NCBI GenBank assembly: GCA_024509075.1
Contig: JAKROC010000005.1
Location: forward strand, 1-45,360
DNA: 45,360 nucleotides
Direction of reading: 5' to 3'
Source of the DNA: Endozoicomonas sp.
GTDB taxonomy: Bacteria; Pseudomonadota; Gammaproteobacteria; Pseudomonadales; Endozoicomonadaceae
Part shown: positions 40,671-45,360 of the stretch, in pieces
Numbering within the stretch: position 1 is the first letter of the stretch
How the letters are laid out: each line of letters opens with the position of its first letter
The notes under the pieces: generated by a model
Told to the model about the DNA's origin: nothing
The model's database searches: none
Seen by the model: only the letters and a program-made list of their open reading frames with translations
Made by a program: the position numbers and the translations under genes

Positions 40671-40865
40671 TCCCGACATGGATGGAAATCAGTTTTTATA
40701 CCCGGCCTCGGCTTATCCTGCCCGATTTGGCAAGGCCTGCGCCTCAGGGTTGGTCGACAAATCGGCATCTGCGCATTGATGTTTGTCGCTAATATCCTCA
40801 ATATACGACCACTGCAAATTACTCGTTCAATAATGCAGGTAACATAATTAGTACTAGGGTACTCG

Positions 40866-42320
40866 ATGCGCGCTATTCATGAACTGCAGCCTAATACGCT
40901 TTGGCAACATTTTTCGGCCATTTGTGACATCCCACACCCATCCTTCCATGAAGAACAGATTCGTGACCATCTGATTAATTTTGCCAGGGCTCACAACCTT
41001 GAGTGGCTATCGGACGACGCTGGCAACGTGATCATTCGCAAGGACGCAACGGCTGGCATGGAAAACCGCGCAGGCGTTATTCTGCAGGGCCATATGGACA
41101 TGGTGCCGCAGAAAAACAATGACACCACACACGATTTCACCACCGATCCGATCAAGGCTTACATTGACGGCGACTGGGTCACCGCTGAAGGCACCACTTT
41201 GGGGGCGGATAACGGCATCGGCATGGCGGCTACCCTGGCCATACTTGCCGCCACGGATTTGCAACACGGTCCCATTGAGGCACTGTTCACTGCCACAGAA
41301 GAGACCGGCATGATCGGCGCCCGGGGACTTAAGCCCGGCCTATTACAGGGTAAGATTCTGCTCAATCTGGATACCGAGGACGAAGGCGAGCTGTACATTG
41401 GCTGTGCCGGCGGTGCCCGCATGGAAATTAATGGGCAATACAGCCTTGAAGCCGTTGCCGACGAGTTCAGCTTCAAGACGCTGGCTTTTAGCGGCCTCAA
41501 AGGTGGTCACTCTGGCTGTGATATCCACCTTGGCCGGGGCAATGCCATCAAACTGCTGGTGCGTGTCCTGCAATGTCTGCAAGAGCATGGCGTGCGTATT
41601 GCCAGCATCAATGGCGGCTCATTGGCCAACGCCATTCCCCGCGAAGCATCCGCCGTCATTGCCATTCCTGAATCGGCCCTGACCGTGTGTGCGCAAATCA
41701 TTGACCAGTGCAGCAACGACATCAGTGCCGAACTGGCTGTGGTTGAGCCTGACCTGCAGCTTACCCTCAACGACGCCGAGCCAGCCAGACTGTTGATGCC
41801 TCTGGCCGACCAGCACAAGTGGATAGCAGCGGTATCTGCCTGCCCCAATGGCGCCCAGCGCATGAGCGACTCCATTGAGAGCGTGGTGGAAACCTCTCTG
41901 AACATTGGCGTATTTACGGTTGATGAGGGCAAAATTTACGCCCACGTCCTGGCCAGAAGTCTGCTGGGTAGCTGCAATGATGCCCTGCGCGATGCCGTGG
42001 CCGGCCTGTTCCGCATGATCGGTGCTGAGGTGGTTTATCAGGACAGCTACCCGGGCTGGAAGCCAGACCCGGATTCACAGATTCTGGCGCGGATGCAGCA
42101 GGTATACCACGGGCTGTACGGTAAAACGCCGGGCGTTCAGGTGGTGCATGCCGGCCTTGAGTGCGGTCTGCTTGGCAGCAAATACCCTGAGTGGGACATG
42201 ATCTCCTTCGGTCCTACCATTCGCTTCCCCCACTCTCCGGACGAAAAAGTGCATATCCAGAGCGTTGCCAGGTTCTGGGATTTCCTGGTGGCCACATTGA
42301 AGGCAGTTCCTGTGGCCTGA
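40866..42320 (+). CDS. pepD: Cytosolic non-specific dipeptidase (beta-Ala-His dipeptidase), M20C
   Basis: PepD hydrolyses a broad range of dipeptides in the cytoplasm. The 484 residues match the usual length of about 485. Metal and catalytic residues of the M20 fold are visible: H76 and D78 in QGHMDMVPQ, D115 in TLGADNGIG, and E145-E146 in FTATEETGM; NLDTEDEGELYIGCAGG follows. The lid/dimerisation domain contains GLKGGHSGCDIHLGRGNA. The C-terminal HAGLECG and FGPTIRFPHSPDE complete the metal site. AGGGT lies 6 bases before the ATG. Confidence 0.96.
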   Translation: MRAIHELQPNTLWQHFSAICDIPHPSFHEEQIRDHLINFARAHNLEWLSDDAGNVIIRKDATAGMENRAGVILQGHMDMVPQKNNDTTHDFTTDPIKAYIDGDWVTAEGTTLGADNGIGMAATLAILAATDLQHGPIEALFTATEETGMIGARGLKPGLLQGKILLNLDTEDEGELYIGCAGGARMEINGQYSLEAVADEFSFKTLAFSGLKGGHSGCDIHLGRGNAIKLLVRVLQCLQEHGVRIASINGGSLANAIPREASAVIAIPESALTVCAQIIDQCSNDISAELAVVEPDLQLTLNDAEPARLLMPLADQHKWIAAVSACPNGAQRMSDSIESVVETSLNIGVFTVDEGKIYAHVLARSLLGSCNDALRDAVAGLFRMIGAEVVYQDSYPGWKPDPDSQILARMQQVYHGLYGKTPGVQVVHAGLECGLLGSKYPEWDMISFGPTIRFPHSPDEKVHIQSVARFWDFLVATLKAVPVA

Positions 42321-42330
42321 CCTGCCAATT

Positions 42331-42366
42331 CCTCGTGTTGCAGGCTTAGCGGCAGACAACACGAGG
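42331..42366. repeat. Perfect 10-bp inverted repeat downstream of pepD
   Basis: CCTCGTGTTG and CAACACGAGG flank a 16-base loop, 10 bases past the pepD stop codon. No T tract follows. It may be a transcript-end hairpin or a factor-dependent terminator. Confidence 0.6.
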
Positions 42367-42523
42367 ATGTCTGCCCACACTGAATACGGCGCCCACTTTC
42401 TGCCTGACAAGAAACATTGAAATTTAAATCACCGGAGGCATGTTTAACGGCACATACGGTTACGTTGACCGGCCAACACCGCTTATAATGCTCCACCATT
42501 CAACATTAGGAACTCCCGTCGGG

Positions 42524-43612
42524 ATGAAATATCTGATTGTCGGTCCCTCATGGGTGGGGGACATGGTGATGGCACAGACGCTGTTCATCGCCCTGAAAAA
42601 ACAGCACCCACAGACCACCATTGATGTTCTTGCCCCAGCCTGGAGTTTGCCGATCATTGAGCGAATGCCAGAGGTTCGCCGGGGTATTGAGATGCCTGTT
42701 GGTCACGGTGCCCTGGAGCTGAGAGTCCGCTATCGGCTGGGTGAAAGTCTGCGTCAGGAGGGCTATACCCACGCCATCACCCTGCCCAACTCATTCAAGT
42801 CGGCACTGGTTCCTTACTGGGCCAAAGTCGGCCAGCGTATCGGTTGGCGCGGTGAGATGCGTTATGGTTTGCTCAACGACCTGCGCAAGCTGGACAAAAG
42901 CCGCTACCCGCTGATGGTGGCTCGTTTTGTTGCCCTGGCATATCCTGATGGTGCCGCGTTGCCTGAACCACTGCCCATTCCTGCCCTGATGGTTAATGAC
43001 CAGACAGTCAACGATGCCCGCGGGCGTTACAACCTCAATACTGACAGACCCATTCTGGCCCTGTGCCCGGGTGCTGAGTTTGGCCCCTCCAAACAGTGGC
43101 CAGCCGACTATTACGCCGAAGTAGCCAAATCAATGCTGCAACAGGGCTGGCAGGTCTGGTTGTTTGGCTCAGTAAAAGACCAGCCAGTCACGACGCAAAT
43201 CAAAGATGCCCTTCCCGCTCTGGAGCACTGCCATAACCTGGCCGGCACTACATCTCTGGCCGATGCCATTGACCTGCTCTCCCTGGCAGCTGCAGTGGTC
43301 AGCAACGACTCTGGGCTGATGCACATCGCCGCTGCCCTGAGTCGCCCATTGGTGGCGGTCTACGGCTCCACCTCGGCAGGCCATACCCCACCGATGAACC
43401 CCAACAGCGTCACACTCTCTTTACAGCTTGATTGCAGTCCCTGTTTCAAGAGGGAGTGCCCACTTGGGCACATGAATTGCATGAAGCAACTGTTGCCAGA
43501 ACAGATACTGGCCGCCCTGAAGCAGCTTGGGATCAACTTATCAACATTGGAAACAAGTGTTACACCAGAGCCATCGAAGGCACTCGACATAGCAGGGAGT
43601 GATGCACATTGA
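42524..43612 (+). CDS. waaF: ADP-heptose:LPS heptosyltransferase II
   Basis: WaaF adds the second L-glycero-D-manno-heptose to the LPS inner core at the cytoplasmic face. From the ATG at 42524 it is 362 residues and begins MKYLIVGPSWVGDMVMAQTL, in register with E. coli WaaF; the frame is open to 42440, but that extension has no family match. Key segments are VLAPAWSLPIIERMPEV, TLPNSFKSALVPYWA, WRGEMRYGLLNDLRKLDK, CPGAEFGPSKQWP and the donor-binding VSNDSGLMHIAAALSRP. The stop codon overlaps the waaC TTG start. Confidence 0.95.
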   Translation: MKYLIVGPSWVGDMVMAQTLFIALKKQHPQTTIDVLAPAWSLPIIERMPEVRRGIEMPVGHGALELRVRYRLGESLRQEGYTHAITLPNSFKSALVPYWAKVGQRIGWRGEMRYGLLNDLRKLDKSRYPLMVARFVALAYPDGAALPEPLPIPALMVNDQTVNDARGRYNLNTDRPILALCPGAEFGPSKQWPADYYAEVAKSMLQQGWQVWLFGSVKDQPVTTQIKDALPALEHCHNLAGTTSLADAIDLLSLAAAVVSNDSGLMHIAAALSRPLVAVYGSTSAGHTPPMNPNSVTLSLQLDCSPCFKRECPLGHMNCMKQLLPEQILAALKQLGINLSTLETSVTPEPSKALDIAGSDAH

Positions 43613-44616
43613 CTCAGCCAAAGCACATTCTAGTGGTAAAAACATCCTCCATGGGAGATGTCATTCACACCCTTCCAGCGCTCACTGATGCCGCCTACGC
43701 CTTGCCGGGTATTCGTTTTGACTGGGTGGTGGAGGAAAGTTTTGCCGAAATTCCCACCTGGCACCCGTCAGTGGATCAAATCATCCCGGTGGCCATTCGC
43801 CGCTGGCGCAAAACTCCTTTACAGGCCTGGAAATCAGGGCAAGTGCAGCAATTCAAACAACGTGTTGGCAATTGGCAATATGACGCAGTAATTGATGCCC
43901 AGGGATTATTGAAAAGTGCCCTGATAACCAGAATGGCCCAAGGGCCGCGCTTTGGGCTCGACAAGCTTTCCGCCCGAGAGCCGCTGGCCAGCCGGTTTTA
44001 CTCCCATCCCAAGCTGGTTCCCCGGGAACAGCACGCTGTTGAACGGGTGCGCCAACTGTTTGCCCAGTCCCTTGGCTACCCGCTGCCCAGGGGCCCGGGA
44101 CAGTTTCTGCTCGACAAAGACAAGTTCCCCAAGGGACAGGTGACCGATACGCCTTACGTGGTGTTTATCCACGGCACCACCTGGCCCACCAAACACTGGC
44201 CAGAGAATTACTGGTGTGACTTGGCCCGTAAAGTCAATCAAGCCGGTTTGCATGTGGTGCTGCCCTGGGGCAATGTCCATGAAAAAGCCAGAGCCGAACG
44301 CATTGCCGCGAACGCTCAAGCGACCGTAATGCCAAAACTATCGCTGGCGGAAGTGGCCGGGGTGATTTGTGAAGCCAAAGCGGCGGTGGCCGTGGACACC
44401 GGTCTTGGGCATTTGACCGCTGCGCTGGAGATTCCTGCGGTATCGCTTTACGGGCCCACCAGCCCTCTGAAAGTGGGCGCTTACGGCACCAACCAGAAAC
44501 ATCTGACCCTGAAACAGTGCCCGGCCGGTAATTTCCCACCCGCTGAGCCGGAGATTTTTACACCCATGACCCCAGGCGTGGTCTGGCAGGAACTGGCACC
44601 ACTGATTCAGGATTGA
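43609..44616 (+). CDS. waaC: LPS heptosyltransferase I
   Basis: WaaC transfers the first heptose to Kdo2-lipid A. The 335-residue protein (319 in E. coli) begins at a TTG whose TTGA overlaps the waaF stop, implying translational coupling. Family motifs are ILVVKTSSMGDVIHTLPAL, FDWVVEESFAEIP, VIDAQGLLKSALI, AREPLASRFY, HGTTWPTKHWPENYW and AVDTGLGHLTAALEIP. The TGA stop coincides with the border of an IS200/IS605-type element, so the last residues could have been altered by the insertion. They still read as a plausible C-terminus (WQELAPLIQD). Confidence 0.95.
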   Translation: MTQPKHILVVKTSSMGDVIHTLPALTDAAYALPGIRFDWVVEESFAEIPTWHPSVDQIIPVAIRRWRKTPLQAWKSGQVQQFKQRVGNWQYDAVIDAQGLLKSALITRMAQGPRFGLDKLSAREPLASRFYSHPKLVPREQHAVERVRQLFAQSLGYPLPRGPGQFLLDKDKFPKGQVTDTPYVVFIHGTTWPTKHWPENYWCDLARKVNQAGLHVVLPWGNVHEKARAERIAANAQATVMPKLSLAEVAGVICEAKAAVAVDTGLGHLTAALEIPAVSLYGPTSPLKVGAYGTNQKHLTLKQCPAGNFPPAEPEIFTPMTPGVVWQELAPLIQD

Positions 44617-45360
44617 CATCCTCCCGCCCCTAAAGGAGCGGGATTCCTACAGCTAGACGGCGATGCTCCGCCGCAAGAATGTTCTTTGCTGCGTTAATGT
44701 CGCGCAGGTGTTCAGCTCCGCACTCTGAACAAGTCCATTCTCTTGTTCGCAAACCTGCTCTACCTTTCGGACTGCTGTCAGGTATTACGCCGCAGCACGA
44801 ACAAGTCTGGGTGGAGTAGGCTTCGTTGACGACTTCATACACAACTGATCGCCCAATGGCTTTATATTCCAGTTGAGTTTTGAGCATTGCCCAGCCAGCG
44901 TCCAAGACAGACTTTGCCATCCTGGTTTTTGCCAACCTGGAGGGAGCTGCTCACATCGCCAACGAAGATTGCCGCATGGTTGTCTGCCAATGCGGTCGTA
45001 AATTTATGGATAGCGTCTTTGCGCCGGTTCCTGATCCTGCCGTGGATAGAACGCACACGGGCTTTCTTGTTAGCCCTCTGTGGCTTGCCGAGATTTTCCT
45101 CTAGCTGCCGGTAGAGCTGTCTTGCGACAAGTGTCGTGCCATCGCTACAGGTGGCGAAATCCTTCAACCCAGGATCAATGCCGATAGCTGTTGTGCAGTG
45201 GTTGGCTGAGTCTCAACCTGTACTGTTACATTGAAATACCAGCGTCCACGGCTGTCTTCAGAGAAATTACCGGCTCTGAATTGATACCCTGAAAGACCAT
45301 AGCTAGTTCTCGTCCAAAAACACAACCAATTGAAAACTGTAGATTTTATTTTGAAAAATT
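44613..45360 (-). mobile_element. IS200/IS605-type element, right end and tnpB part
   Basis: The element's right end is on the minus strand, where tnpB runs into the hairpin CCCGCTCC-TTTA-GGGGCGGG (plus-strand 44623-44642), then GAGGATGTCAA at the waaC stop codon. This terminal structure is typical of IS200/IS605 members carrying tnpB of the IS1341 type; the 3' end of tnpB plus the hairpin is where the guide (omega) RNA of TnpB systems ends. The left end and any tnpA lie beyond the window. Confidence 0.8.
44630..45360 (-). pseudogene. tnpB: Frameshifted tnpB (RNA-guided nuclease/transposase accessory gene), 5' part outside window
   Basis: Three pieces in different frames make up one TnpB. 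The first (45360 to about 45200) reads GYQFRAGNFSEDSRGRWYFN. The second (about 45195 to 44940) reads TAIGIDPGLKDFATCSDG, holding the first RuvC Asp, and IFVGDVSSSLQ. The third (about 44935 to 44630) reads AKTRMAKSVLDAGWAMLKTQ and the zinc ribbon CSCCG...CSECGAEHLRDINAAKNIL, with the last RuvC Asp. Frameshifts lie near 45200 and near 44935. The usual RuvC-II Glu position reads GDVSS, as I recall for IS1341-type TnpB proteins. The stop codon lies inside the end hairpin. It cannot make a full-length protein as read. Confidence 0.87.

Noticed and set aside
40438..40865. Short frames around 40460-40801 on both strands
   Set aside because: They overlap repeat copy E and are by-products of its sequence.

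Overview
The window looks like a chromosome segment of a host-associated marine gammaproteobacterium, most probably Endozoicomonas or a close relative (Oceanospirillales). The housekeeping backbone follows the order known from Pseudomonas-type gammaproteobacteria: yqgE-ruvX, pilT divergent from yggS-proC-yggT, aceE-aceF, glnE, and waaF-waaC. It is interrupted by accessory genes with animal-like domains (a serpin and a TRAF/MATH protein), an accessory type common in Endozoicomonas. The genus is an inference; no rRNA or other taxonomic marker is present.

Layout. 1-4573: repeat end, yqgE, ruvX, pilT (minus), then the yggS-proC-yggT operon closed by a clear intrinsic terminator. 4636-7071: a secreted GH123/DUF4091-like protein. 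7083-9441: a serpin with its own promoter and a predicted Arg-Ser reactive centre, lying between a full copy and a relic of a short inverted-end repeat. 9463-10590: two tandem paralogous orphan genes. 10793-15326: pyruvate dehydrogenase E2 and E1; no E3 gene is in the window. 15851-16417: a small two-helix membrane protein with NGT repeats. 16564-32922: a complete type I secretion locus with a 3606-residue RTX adhesin. The minus operon is TolC-like protein, OmpA-like lipoprotein, adhesin. The divergent plus operon is the LapB-like ABC transporter and the HlyD-like adaptor. 33100-36992: a lipid A-type acyltransferase and glnE. 37024-40670: an island of two genes, a TRAF-like protein and an orphan protein, alternating with three copies of the same repeat. 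40866-44616: pepD, waaF, waaC. 44613-45360: an IS200/IS605-type element with a frameshifted tnpB, its end abutting the waaC stop codon.

How it fits together. The secretion locus is self-sufficient for export: inner-membrane ABC transporter with a degenerate C39-like domain, periplasmic adaptor, outer-membrane channel, OmpA-like lipoprotein and substrate. The adhesin carries an N-terminal retention-type module and a PAAG tetrapeptide like those cut by LapG proteases, but no lapG or lapD is present. The most unusual signal is the repeat family (about 127-192 bp, ends TATACCC...GGGTATA). Five copies and one relic flank the serpin, the TRAF-like gene and the orphan gene. This suggests, without proving, that a MITE-like element is linked to acquisition or shuffling of eukaryotic-like genes. 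Start codons were moved from the longest frame where a ribosome binding site or family alignment favoured it; each case is noted.
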